Below, piece by piece: positions 24,581 to 32,342 of a DNA stretch of 64,000 nucleotides. The notes beneath the pieces were generated by a model that did not search any database, had not been told where the DNA came from, and saw nothing but the letters and a program-made list of their open reading frames with translations. This DNA comes from Maricaulis sp965242785 (GTDB lineage: Bacteria; Pseudomonadota; Alphaproteobacteria; Caulobacterales; Maricaulaceae). The DNA is taken from positions 248,001 to 312,000 of the forward strand of contig CBDETA010000002.1 in assembly GCA_965242785.1 (NCBI GenBank). Reading direction: 5' to 3'. The position numbers were made by a program, and so were the translations under genes. Positions within the stretch are counted from its first letter, which is position 1; the number at the start of each line of letters is the position of its first letter.

Positions 24581-25809
24581 CCAGCCTGTCCAGGCCAGGC
24601 ACACAGACTGCTGCAAGCGGGCGCGCCAGGAAGGCGCGCTCGCTGTGGTGGCGTGTGCACCAGTGGGCCGGTCTGCAGCTGTCGCTGTTTCTCACCTTTG
24701 TCTTCCTGACGGGGACGCTGGCGGTGTTTTCCTACGAGATCGACTGGGCGCTGCGCCCGGCGATGTGGGCCGCGCCGACGCCGGTGGAGGAGCGGGCGAG
24801 CTGGGGACAGCTGGCCGAGACTGTTGCAGCCGGCGAGGCCGAGGATGCCGGCTTCATCCTCTATGCGCCGGTGCATGGTGCCGCAGCCTTTGACGCCGTG
24901 GTGCGGCGCGAGGACGGGCCGCGGCATGTCTATCTGCACCCGCGCACGGGCGAGATCTCGGGCGAGGGCAGCTGGGCCGGGGTGCAGCGTTTTTTGCGCA
25001 ATACGCACCGCCATCTGATGCTTCCGGTGAAGTATGGCGTGCCGATCGTCGCTCTGGCGGCGGTATTCCTGGCGGCATCGCTGGTGACGTCCTTCTGGGT
25101 CTACAAGAAATGGTGGCGCGGCTTCCTGCGCTGGCCGCAGGGGCGTACGGCGCGCGCCTGGATCGGTGATGCGCACCGGATCATGGGTGTGTGGTCGATC
25201 TGGTTTGTCGTGCTGATGATCCTCACCGGGCTCTGGTATCTGGTCGAAGTGCTGGGCGGCGGCGCGCCGGCGGCGAATGGTGACAGGCCGGACGCCGTGG
25301 AACAGATTGCCGGGATGAGCCGCGGTGCGGCCCTGGATCGCGGCATTGAAGAGCTTTTGGCCCGGCATCCCGATTTTCGCATCCACTCGGTCAGCTGGAC
25401 GCCGCCGGGAGCACCTCTGCAGGTGCAGGGACAGACCGGGCGGGCGATCCTGGTGCGGCCGCGGGCCAATACGGCCTGGATCGATCCGTCGACGGGCGCT
25501 CTGCTGGGTGTGGTGGACCCGTCCCGGCTGAGCCCGCACCAGCGCATCGCCGAAGCGGCCGACCCGCTGCACTTCGGCACGTTCGGCGGCTACTGGACCA
25601 AGACCTTGTGGTTCCTGTTCGGGGCGGGGCTGACGGCCCTGTCTGCGACCGGCGTCGCGGTCTATGCGATTCGCACCTTCAAGCAGGAGCGCCAGCCGTC
25701 GCGCTTCCGGGCCGGGCTGGTTCGCGGCTGGCTGGCGATGGGGCATGGGCGCTGGCTGGCGGCCGGCCTGGTCCTGCTGCCGCTGGTGCTGGCGCCGGTG
25801 GTTCTTTGA
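24574..25809 (+). CDS. PepSY-associated TM protein, putative siderophore/iron-utilisation reductase
   Basis: 411-residue inner-membrane protein of the PepSY_TM family (formerly PiuB/iron-regulated membrane protein). TM helices lie at about 33-55, 152-175, 205-227, 345-368 and 388-408. Conserved histidines sit in RVHQWAG (28-34), NTHRHLML (about 145-152) and GDAHRIMG (about 196-203), suggesting haem or iron contact. Members next to siderophore receptors are thought to reduce ferric siderophores in the periplasm. The ATG lies inside the receptor's last codons. It is followed by a MITE-like element. Confidence 0.85.
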   Translation: MVASLSRPGTQTAASGRARKARSLWWRVHQWAGLQLSLFLTFVFLTGTLAVFSYEIDWALRPAMWAAPTPVEERASWGQLAETVAAGEAEDAGFILYAPVHGAAAFDAVVRREDGPRHVYLHPRTGEISGEGSWAGVQRFLRNTHRHLMLPVKYGVPIVALAAVFLAASLVTSFWVYKKWWRGFLRWPQGRTARAWIGDAHRIMGVWSIWFVVLMILTGLWYLVEVLGGGAPAANGDRPDAVEQIAGMSRGAALDRGIEELLARHPDFRIHSVSWTPPGAPLQVQGQTGRAILVRPRANTAWIDPSTGALLGVVDPSRLSPHQRIAEAADPLHFGTFGGYWTKTLWFLFGAGLTALSATGVAVYAIRTFKQERQPSRFRAGLVRGWLAMGHGRWLAAGLVLLPLVLAPVVL

Positions 25810-25811
25810 AA

Positions 25812-26010
25812 ATCCTCGCCCTTGATGGGCGAGGGGGACCGCCCCCCCCGGGCTTGGCCGCAGGCCAACCCGAGGACAGGCTTCGCGGTGGAGTGGGTGG
25901 GGGCGAGGTGACTGATTGGGTCAGCACCGGGATTTGAAGCGCTTCGCGCTTTCACCCCTTCTGACCCGAAGCTGCGCTTCGGCCCACCTTCCCCATCAAG
26001 GGGAAGGATG
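25812..26010 (+). repeat. MITE-like intergenic element, full copy 2
   Basis: About 199 bp filling the gap between the PepSY gene and lipB. It starts ATCCTCGCCCTTGATGGG and ends CCCCATCAAGGGGAAGGAT, imperfect inverted repeats of each other. The interior blocks GGTGGAGTGGGTGGGGGCGAGG and GCGCTTCGCGCTTTCACCCC are shared with the copy at 8381-8585. No coding capacity. Confidence 0.65.
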
Positions 26011-26012
26011 AT

Positions 26013-26696
26013 TCAGCTGTGAATTTCCACCACAGGTGCCTCGGCGCGTCGGGTTTGGCCGAACACGTCGTGGAAGGCCAGGTGCAGGGCGGCGTCGAAA
26101 TCGGCCATCGAGGCGTCGTGGCCGAGATCCTTCAGGCTGGTGACGCCATAGCGCGGATCGGAAATGCCGCACGGCGTGATGCCGCCGAAATGGCTGAGGT
26201 CCGGGTGGACGTTGAAGGCGATGCCGTGGAAGGACACCCAGCGGCGCAGGCGTACGCCGATGGCGGCGATCTTGTCTTCGCGCTGGTCGCCACGATCGAC
26301 CCAGACGCCGACCCGGCCTTCACGCGGGCCGGCAACGACACCGAACTGGGCGGCCGCGCCGATCAGCCAGGCCTCCAGGTTCTGGATGAAGGCGCGAACA
26401 TCGCGGCCACGCCGGGTGAGGTCGAGCATCACATAGGCGACCCGCTGGCCGGGCCCGTGATAGGTGTATTCGCCGCCCCGGCCGGTTTCGAACACCGGAA
26501 AACGGTCCGGCGCCAGCAGGTCCTGCGGCTTGGCGCTGGTGCCGGCGGTGTAGAGCGGCGCGTGTTCCAGGAGCCAGACCAGCTCTGAGGCTTCGCCATC
26601 GGCGATGGCGGCAGCGCGTCTTTCCATGAAGGCCACGGCTTCGGGATAGGGGATGAACCCGTCCGAAACGGCCCAGTCGACCGGATGTGATGTCAT
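26013..26696 (-). CDS. lipB: Lipoyl(octanoyl) transferase
   Basis: 227-residue LipB that moves octanoyl groups from acyl carrier protein to lipoyl domains of 2-oxoacid dehydrogenases, the first step of lipoate assembly. The signature is TGRGGEYTYHGPGQ (71-84), with catalytic Lys142 (EDKIAAIGV) and Cys176 (GITPCGIS). The start was placed at MTSHPVDW, since the much longer open frame runs into the divergent fliN-like gene. Its stop touches the MITE-like element. LipA is not in the window. Confidence 0.95.
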   Translation of the reverse strand: MTSHPVDWAVSDGFIPYPEAVAFMERRAAAIADGEASELVWLLEHAPLYTAGTSAKPQDLLAPDRFPVFETGRGGEYTYHGPGQRVAYVMLDLTRRGRDVRAFIQNLEAWLIGAAAQFGVVAGPREGRVGVWVDRGDQREDKIAAIGVRLRRWVSFHGIAFNVHPDLSHFGGITPCGISDPRYGVTSLKDLGHDASMADFDAALHLAFHDVFGQTRRAEAPVVEIHS

Positions 26697-26780
26697 ATCC
26701 GTCCTTCTTAACGCGGCGGAAACCGTACCGCGCCAACATCGGCAGCGAATCCAAGGTTCGCAAGTGCGAGGAGACCCTTC

Positions 26781-27029
26781 GTGAGTCAGGTCGGTTCTGT
26801 CGATGTCGAGATATCGGTCCTTCTGGGCCGGTCCAAGATGCCGATTCAGCAATTCCTGCGCATGGGCCGTGGCGCCGTCATCCCGCTCGACAGCGGTGAG
26901 GACGACCAGGTGTGGATTCTCGCCAACAATCATCCCATCGCGCGTGGTGATGTTGTCATCCAGGGCGACCGCATTGCCGTGTCCATCACCGGACCGGCCG
27001 ATGCGAACGAGTTCTTCGCCGCTGCATAA
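26781..27029 (+). CDS. FliN/SpoA-domain flagellar switch-like protein
   Basis: 82-residue protein consisting of just one SpoA (FliM/FliN C-terminal) domain: VDVEISVLLGRSKMPIQQFLRMGRGAVIPLD and then ANNHPIARGDVVIQGDRIAVSI. Such domains build the flagellar C-ring or type III export gate. It has a GTG start behind GAGGAG. It stands alone, divergent from lipB, with no flagellar genes adjacent, and is shorter than typical FliN. It could be the main FliN or an accessory paralog; that cannot be decided here. Confidence 0.8.
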   Translation: MSQVGSVDVEISVLLGRSKMPIQQFLRMGRGAVIPLDSGEDDQVWILANNHPIARGDVVIQGDRIAVSITGPADANEFFAAA

Positions 27030-27092
27030 AGGGTTGCACTTCATACTTCACAAGGCGCAGGGATGTTGCTATCTCCCGCGCCTCCATGACGT

Positions 27093-27179
27093 GCGGTCGT
27101 GGCGGAATTGGTAGACGCGCAGCGTTGAGGTCGCTGTGGGGTAAAACCCGTGGAAGTTCGAGTCTTCTCGACCGCACCA
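27093..27179 (+). tRNA. tRNA-Leu (anticodon GAG)
   Basis: 87 nt with the long variable arm of class II tRNAs. The acceptor GCGGTCG pairs with CGACCGC, followed by A and an encoded CCA. The anticodon loop TTGAGGT gives GAG. The variable arm is GTGGGGTAAAACCCGTG-like and the T-loop TTCGAGT. Confidence 0.97.
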
Positions 27180-27190
27180 TTTTCTTGATT

Positions 27191-27604
27191 GTTCCCGCTC
27201 CGCTCGACCCGAGTTCTGGCACTCGCCGACAGTGTCGGGGTCGATGCTCACATGGAACGCGGCTCAGGGCTGCGGGTGGCGAGCCGGGAAAGTCTGGCTT
27301 TTTTGATCTCACGACAATTTGCTTCGCAAATGTCTCCGATGGGGCGGCCCATCAGGGGCCGACGCGCGGTCGCGCTTGCGGGCCTGCGGCCCGTAGAATG
27401 TTCCCGCTCCGCTCGACCCGAGTCTTGGCACTGACTGACGGTGTCGGGGGCGATGCTCACATGGAACGTGGCTCAGGACTTTGGACGGCGAACCAGGACT
27501 GTCGTTCGATTGATCTCTCGACAATTTTCTACGTGAACGCATCCGATGGGGCGGCCCATCGGGGACCGACGCGCCGTCGGGCTTGCGGGCTGGTGGCCCG
27601 AAAA
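27191..27604 (+). repeat. Imperfect tandem duplication, about 209-bp unit, 3' of tRNA-Leu
   Basis: Copy 1 (27191-27399) and copy 2 (27400-about 27604) both begin GTTCCCGCTCCGCTCGACCC. They share CGATGCTCACATGGAACG, CCGATGGGGCGGCCCATC and GCTTGCGGGC in the same order, with scattered differences. No gene is recognised inside. It occupies most of the 614-bp gap between tRNA-Leu and mgtE; the remainder (27605-27793) should contain the mgtE promoter or leader but shows no clear Mg-responsive structure. Confidence 0.8.
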
Positions 27605-27793
27605 CGCCGTGATGTCTCGCCGTTGGGACGTTTCGTCGGCGTTGCGACGGGAGTAAGCCGTTCAAGCCCGGCTTTCAACGCCAGTACGCCCTGATTTTCC
27701 CTGAAATTTGTCGCATTTGCGCGGGATAGAGGTCTCGATTTTGTGGGGGGCGCGGCCTAGTGTGGGGCCGTTCAGCCAGCCGGGGAGGGAGAG

Positions 27794-29185
27794 ATGGGCG
27801 AAACCGCGTTCGAAGAAGACCTCCTGGTGGATTCTCCGGCCCGCGCCGATACCGATCCGGAATTCGTCGCCGAGCTGCGTCAGGCGATTACTGACGAGGA
27901 TGCCGACCTGATCCGGCGCCTGCTGGCGCCGCTGCACGAAGCCGACATTGCCGACGTGCTGGAACAGCTATCCGCCTCGCTCCAGGAGACGCTGGCGACC
28001 ATCACGCCGGACATCTTCACCGGTGAGGTGCTGGCCGAGCTGGAGCCGAGCGCGCGCGAAGTGGTCATGGCGTGCCTGGACCCGTCGCACCTCGCCGCCG
28101 CCATCCAGGAACTCGACTCGGACGATGCCACCGAAGTGGTCGAGGAGCTGGACGAGGAGATCCGGGCCGCGGTGCTGGCCGAGATTTCCGAGATCGACCG
28201 GGAAGCCGTCGAGCAAAGCCTGGCCTTTGATGATGAGACAGCCGGCCGTCTCATGCAGCGCGAATTCGTGGCGGCGCCGGAGTTCTGGACGGTCGGTCAT
28301 GCGCTGGACCATATGCGGGCGACCGACGAGGAACTGCCCGACATGTTCCACGACCTGTTTGTCATCGATACCGGCTTCCGGCCTGTCGGCGAGATCCCGG
28401 TCTGTCGCCTGTTGTCGGCCAAGCGCGATGTGCCGCTGACCGAGCTGATGGAAACGCCGCGTATTCTGGTCGACCCGGAAACCGACCAGGAAGAGGTCGC
28501 CTACCTGTTCCAGAAATACCACCTGGTCTCGGCTCCGGTGGTCGACAGTGCGGGCCGTCTGACCGGCATGCTGACGCTGGACGATATCGTTCACGTCATC
28601 CAGGACGAGAACAAGGAAGACCTTCTGGCCCTGGCCGGCGTGAATGACGCGGCGCTGGCCGATACCGTGATCCGGTCCGTTCGTTCGCGCGCGCCCTGGC
28701 TGCTGGTCAATCTGGCCACCGCCATTCTGGCCTCCGGCGTGATCGCGCTGTTCGAGGGCGCGATTGCCCAGGTCGTGGCACTGGCGGTGCTGATGCCGAT
28801 CGTCGCTTCGATGGGCGGCAATGCGGGCACCCAGTCGCTGGCCGTGGCGGTGCGCTCGATCGCCGAGCGTGACCTGACCGCGGCCAACGCGATGCGCGTG
28901 ATCTGGCGCGAACTGGCCACGGGTACCGTGAACGGGCTGATCTTTGCCATCGTGATGGGGGTGGTGACCTTGGCCTGGTTCCAGGACGTGCAGCTGGCCG
29001 CCGTGATCGCGATCGCGATGGTCGTGAACCTGGCCTGTGCCGGCCTGTCCGGCATCCTGGTGCCGCTGGGACTGGTGCGCGCCGGAGCCGACCCGGCCGT
29101 GGCGTCCTCGGTGTTTGTGACCACGGTGACCGATGTGGTGGGCTTCCTCGCCTTTCTGGGGCTGGCGAGCTGGGTGTTGTTGTGA
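27794..29185 (+). CDS. mgtE: MgtE-type magnesium transporter
   Basis: 463-residue Mg2+ channel/transporter. It has an acidic N-terminal helical domain (about 25-145), two CBS domains (about 150-275, with LDDIVHVIQDENKED) that sense cytosolic Mg2+, and five TM helices (about 295-463) with the conserved PIVASMGGNAGTQSLA pore region. ATG 27794 follows GGAGGGAGAG. It is a single gene followed 22 bp later by the kelch gene frame, though the kelch start is further on. Confidence 0.95.
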   Translation: MGETAFEEDLLVDSPARADTDPEFVAELRQAITDEDADLIRRLLAPLHEADIADVLEQLSASLQETLATITPDIFTGEVLAELEPSAREVVMACLDPSHLAAAIQELDSDDATEVVEELDEEIRAAVLAEISEIDREAVEQSLAFDDETAGRLMQREFVAAPEFWTVGHALDHMRATDEELPDMFHDLFVIDTGFRPVGEIPVCRLLSAKRDVPLTELMETPRILVDPETDQEEVAYLFQKYHLVSAPVVDSAGRLTGMLTLDDIVHVIQDENKEDLLALAGVNDAALADTVIRSVRSRAPWLLVNLATAILASGVIALFEGAIAQVVALAVLMPIVASMGGNAGTQSLAVAVRSIAERDLTAANAMRVIWRELATGTVNGLIFAIVMGVVTLAWFQDVQLAAVIAIAMVVNLACAGLSGILVPLGLVRAGADPAVASSVFVTTVTDVVGFLAFLGLASWVLL

Positions 29186-29257
29186 TGAAATGAAGCCTGG
29201 CAAGGCATGGCGGGCTGTCGGCGAGACCGGAACAATCCGGGCGGATATGGCAGACGA

Positions 29258-30217
29258 ATGGGTGGTATCGTGCGAATTCTGATCCTGTTGCTGGTGGCGA
29301 CCTTCTCGAGCCTGGCCCCGGCTGCGGCCCAGGGGCGCTGGGAAACCGCGGCGCGGCTGGATGCGCCGCGCGCCGGACTGGCGGTGGTCGAGCATGACGG
29401 ACGGCTGTTTGCCGCTGGCGGCTCCGGCCTGACCACCCCGCGCGCCGAGTTCGAGAGCTATGACCCGGCCTATGACCGCTGGTTCCCGGAAACTCCGCTG
29501 CCGCGCGGTCTGGAACAGTTCGGCATGGCCAGTCTGAACGGTCGCATCTATGCCGCCGGTGGTTATGCCCCGGACGAGACCGGCATGGTGGGGCCGAGCG
29601 CGGCGATGTGGTCCTGGTCGGCCGATGGCAATGTCTGGCAGAGCGAAGTGGCGATGCCGGCGCCGAAGGCCGACTTCGCCCTGATCGCGCTGGACGACCG
29701 GCTTTACGCCATTGGCGGCGTGCGCGACGATGCCGCTGTCCATGTGTTCGACCCGGAGGCGCGGGAGTGGGAGACGCTTGATATCCCGGCCGGCGTGACC
29801 CGCCGGGGGGCCTCGACCTTGCTGGTGGACGGCGAGATCCATGTGATCGGCGGCGTGATCGATGGGGCTGCGAGCCGGCGCCATGACGTGTTCGATCCGC
29901 AGTCCGGCAGCTGGCGCGAGGCTACGCCGTTGGCCGAGGCGCGTTCGGGTGCGGCGGCGGCCCTGATGGGGGGGCGGGTTCACCTGTTCGGCGGACGTGC
30001 CGCGGATGGACGGACCACGCTGCAGAGCCATGTGTCCTGGGCGCCCGGTGAAACAGAATGGCGTGCGGAAGCCGAACTGCCGGCACCGCGCACCGGTGCC
30101 GAGGCGGTCGTGCTGTCCGGCGGGATTTATCTGGTGGGCGGCGGCAGTGGTGGCGGCTTCTTCGCTCCTTTCACGGCGATCGATTCCACGGATGTCTTCC
30201 AGGTCGATGCCAGCTGA
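29258..30217 (+). CDS. Secreted kelch-repeat beta-propeller protein
   Basis: 319-residue periplasmic protein with a signal peptide ending in AAA-QG (about residue 25). Six kelch-type blades follow, each with a paired Gly and a Tyr/Trp, as in GGSGLTTPRAEFESYDPAYDRW, AAGGYAPDE, IGGVRDDAAVHVFDP, IGGVIDGAASRRHDVFDP and FGGRAADGRTTLQSH. The closest described relatives are N-acetylneuraminate epimerase-type and galactose-oxidase-like propellers, but no catalytic assignment is safe. ATG 29258 is chosen to give a proper signal peptide. Confidence 0.8.
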   Translation: MGGIVRILILLLVATFSSLAPAAAQGRWETAARLDAPRAGLAVVEHDGRLFAAGGSGLTTPRAEFESYDPAYDRWFPETPLPRGLEQFGMASLNGRIYAAGGYAPDETGMVGPSAAMWSWSADGNVWQSEVAMPAPKADFALIALDDRLYAIGGVRDDAAVHVFDPEAREWETLDIPAGVTRRGASTLLVDGEIHVIGGVIDGAASRRHDVFDPQSGSWREATPLAEARSGAAAALMGGRVHLFGGRAADGRTTLQSHVSWAPGETEWRAEAELPAPRTGAEAVVLSGGIYLVGGGSGGGFFAPFTAIDSTDVFQVDAS

Positions 30218-30248
30218 CCAGACCGTCTGACGGGGTCGGCCAGCGGGA

Positions 30249-30264
30249 CGGCGTCGGGATTGCA
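30249..30264 (+). promoter_or_regulatory. Possible sigma-54 promoter of spmX
   Basis: GGC at the -24 position and TTGCA at -12 with the required GG-N10-GC spacing, 46 bp upstream of the spmX start. The -12 element is complete; the -24 element is weak. In Caulobacter spmX is activated by the sigma-54 regulator TacA, which makes the match plausible. Confidence 0.35.
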
Positions 30265-30309
30265 GGTAAGACCTTGAACCCTGTGTGCGATGTCCCGAAA
30301 CGGAACACG

Positions 30310-32271
30310 ATGAAACCGCGATTGAAATCCTCTCCTGCCGCGCGCGAGCTGATCAAACGGTTCGAACCTCTCCGCAAGACTGCCGAGCGGGGGCCGGACG
30401 GGCGCTGGGTGGTTGGCTATGGCCACCGGGCCGCAGCCCGGGGCGGCATCGCGGTGGGCGAGGAGGAAGCCTCGCTGCTGCTGATCTATGATGTGATGCA
30501 GGCCGAACAGGCCATCGATGACATGACGTCGGCCCCGCTCTCGCGCGGTCAGCGTGATGCCCTGATCTCCTTCGTGCACGATATCGGCCTGGATGCGTTT
30601 CGCAGTTCCGACGTGGCGCGCTACCTGTTCGAGGGGCGCATGGAGGCTGCGGGTGAAGCGCTGGCCGCGCATGGAGACGGGCTGAGCGAACGCCGCGAGG
30701 CGGAAAGCCGCCTTTTCCTCGACTCGCTGCTGCCGGCAAAGGTGAAGTCGCGCCCCATCGAGCTGGTGATCAAGGTCGAGCATCCGGCCGAGGAACGCGT
30801 GCTGGAAGGTGCCATTGCCGGCGGTCCGCCGCCGGCGCCCGCCGAGGATTTCCCGCCGCCGCCCCCGCCCATGCCGGACCGCGCCATCACCTCGCGCCGC
30901 GAGGCGGAGGCCGAAATTGCCCGCATTCTGGCTACAGTCGAGGCCATGCCGCTGGAAGAGCGTGAGAGCCTGGCCGCCGAGGATGCTGTGAGCTCGATCG
31001 AGACCGCTGTCTCGGAACGGCGCAATGATCCCATCGAGGGCCAGTACAGCGCGGTCGAGGATGCGCCGGCCGTCGCTGATGACGCGTCCGAAACCGGTGC
31101 TGTTGCGCAAGGCAGCGCCGAAGATACGCCGGCGGAACAGGTCATGGCGCGCATGGCCCAGGAACTGGAGCCGGACGCCGATGCAGACGACGCGCCGGCG
31201 ACCGCAGCCGAGCCTGAAACACGCGCGCGTGGAGTGTCCGCAGCAGACCTCACGCCGCCGATGGCCGAGGATGCCGATGCGGCGGAGCCGCGTCGGGTGT
31301 CGGCTTTTGACGTGCCTGCCGGGATGGGGCTCGGCTTTGTGCTGACGCGCGCCGAGCCGACGGTTGCGGCCGAACCGGTTGTCGACACGCAAGAGTCCGG
31401 TGCCGATGCGCAGACGGCACCGGTTATCGATGCCGTCGAAACCGCACCGGTTGCGACCGCCGCTGAGGCGCAGGAATACGCGCTGGAACTGCCCGAGGGA
31501 ACCGGGCTGGGTTATGCTTTCACCACAGTGATGGCCGGCCGTTTCCGACCGGACCCGGCGACCGACGCTCAGCAGCCGCTACAGACCGGGACGGACCCGC
31601 AGGTCGAGCCGGTTGCCGAAGCGCCGATTGAGGAAACCGCAGGCGCGGTCGAGGCGCGGGCGGAAGACGACTTGCCGGAAGATGAGCCGGCTGACACTGA
31701 CCCGGTCGCTGAGGTGGTCGAGGATTATGCGGAGCCGGCCGCCGACGAGACCGCCGACGAGACCTCCGACGAGGCCGTGACCGAAATCGTCGAGCGTGCT
31801 GTGGCCGTCGCCGGCGATGGCACGCCGCCGCCGCATCCGGCCGAGCGCCCGGCTGAAGCCCCGGGTGCCGTGGGCGAAGTGGCCGGCGAGCCTGTCGATG
31901 CTCAGGACGAGACGACAGATCCGGTTGACGATCCTGACGACCCGATGATGGCGGGCACCGATCCGCTGACCGAGGACGAATTCTCTCCCCGGGACCTGGC
32001 TGCGGATGTCCATCCCAGCGAGGACAAGCCTGTGCGCCAGAGCGATGACGGCATCTGGGGTTTCCTGTCGATCTTCATCGCCGGCGGTGTGGTGACAGGC
32101 TATGGCGCCGCGGTGACCCAAAATGATTGGGGGCGCATGCTGTCACAGCGGGATCTGTCCATTGATGCCTGGGCAACGATCGGCGGGGTCTTCCTCATGC
32201 TGGCGTCTGCGTGGCCGATGGTCTCGGCTATTGTCGGAAGGTTGAAAGGAAACCGCCGCAAATCGGCCTGA
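30310..32271 (+). CDS. spmX: SpmX, polar degenerate muramidase/DivJ localisation factor
   Basis: 653-residue inner-membrane protein with SpmX architecture. It has an N-terminal GH24 lysozyme-like domain (about 1-145, beginning MKPRLKSSPAARELIKRFE), a very long acidic Pro/Glu/Asp-rich disordered linker (about 165-575) and two C-terminal TM helices (about 580-603 and 618-640). In Caulobacter SpmX marks the stalked pole, recruits the kinase DivJ and contacts PopZ. The domain keeps the GH24 catalytic-type Glu (RFE, residue 19), but the Thr that follows in T4 lysozyme (YTIGIGH) is Val here (WVVGYGH), consistent with a non-hydrolytic oligomerisation role. A prophage lysozyme is excluded by the linker and TM tail. 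Confidence 0.87.
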   Translation: MKPRLKSSPAARELIKRFEPLRKTAERGPDGRWVVGYGHRAAARGGIAVGEEEASLLLIYDVMQAEQAIDDMTSAPLSRGQRDALISFVHDIGLDAFRSSDVARYLFEGRMEAAGEALAAHGDGLSERREAESRLFLDSLLPAKVKSRPIELVIKVEHPAEERVLEGAIAGGPPPAPAEDFPPPPPPMPDRAITSRREAEAEIARILATVEAMPLEERESLAAEDAVSSIETAVSERRNDPIEGQYSAVEDAPAVADDASETGAVAQGSAEDTPAEQVMARMAQELEPDADADDAPATAAEPETRARGVSAADLTPPMAEDADAAEPRRVSAFDVPAGMGLGFVLTRAEPTVAAEPVVDTQESGADAQTAPVIDAVETAPVATAAEAQEYALELPEGTGLGYAFTTVMAGRFRPDPATDAQQPLQTGTDPQVEPVAEAPIEETAGAVEARAEDDLPEDEPADTDPVAEVVEDYAEPAADETADETSDEAVTEIVERAVAVAGDGTPPPHPAERPAEAPGAVGEVAGEPVDAQDETTDPVDDPDDPMMAGTDPLTEDEFSPRDLAADVHPSEDKPVRQSDDGIWGFLSIFIAGGVVTGYGAAVTQNDWGRMLSQRDLSIDAWATIGGVFLMLASAWPMVSAIVGRLKGNRRKSA

Positions 32272-32307
32272 GGCGGTAAAGTATTTCAATCATTTCACCG
32301 GTTCGGC

Positions 32308-32335
32308 TTGACCGTTTTTGCGCGCGTGATACATC
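32308..32335 (+). promoter_or_regulatory. Predicted ivd promoter
   Basis: TTGACC (32308-32313), a 16-bp spacer, TACATC (32330-32335). The -10 ends only 7 bp before the ivd ATG, so transcription from it would give a leaderless or nearly leaderless mRNA. No good ribosome site is visible, which fits. Confidence 0.4.
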
Positions 32336-32342
32336 GCGCAGC

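Noticed and set aside
27086..27694. Open frame through tRNA-Leu and the tandem repeat
   Set aside because: It includes the tRNA itself, and the duplicated parts translate to similar peptides only because the DNA is duplicated. No ribosome site.
27968..30031. 687-codon minus-strand open frame across mgtE and the kelch gene
   Set aside because: It spans two real plus-strand genes and their gap. Composition (His/Arg/Gln-rich) is typical of antisense shadows.
30310..30750. Prophage lysozyme (GH24) as a sign of a prophage
   Set aside because: The full protein has the acidic linker and two C-terminal TM helices of SpmX, and no phage genes are nearby.
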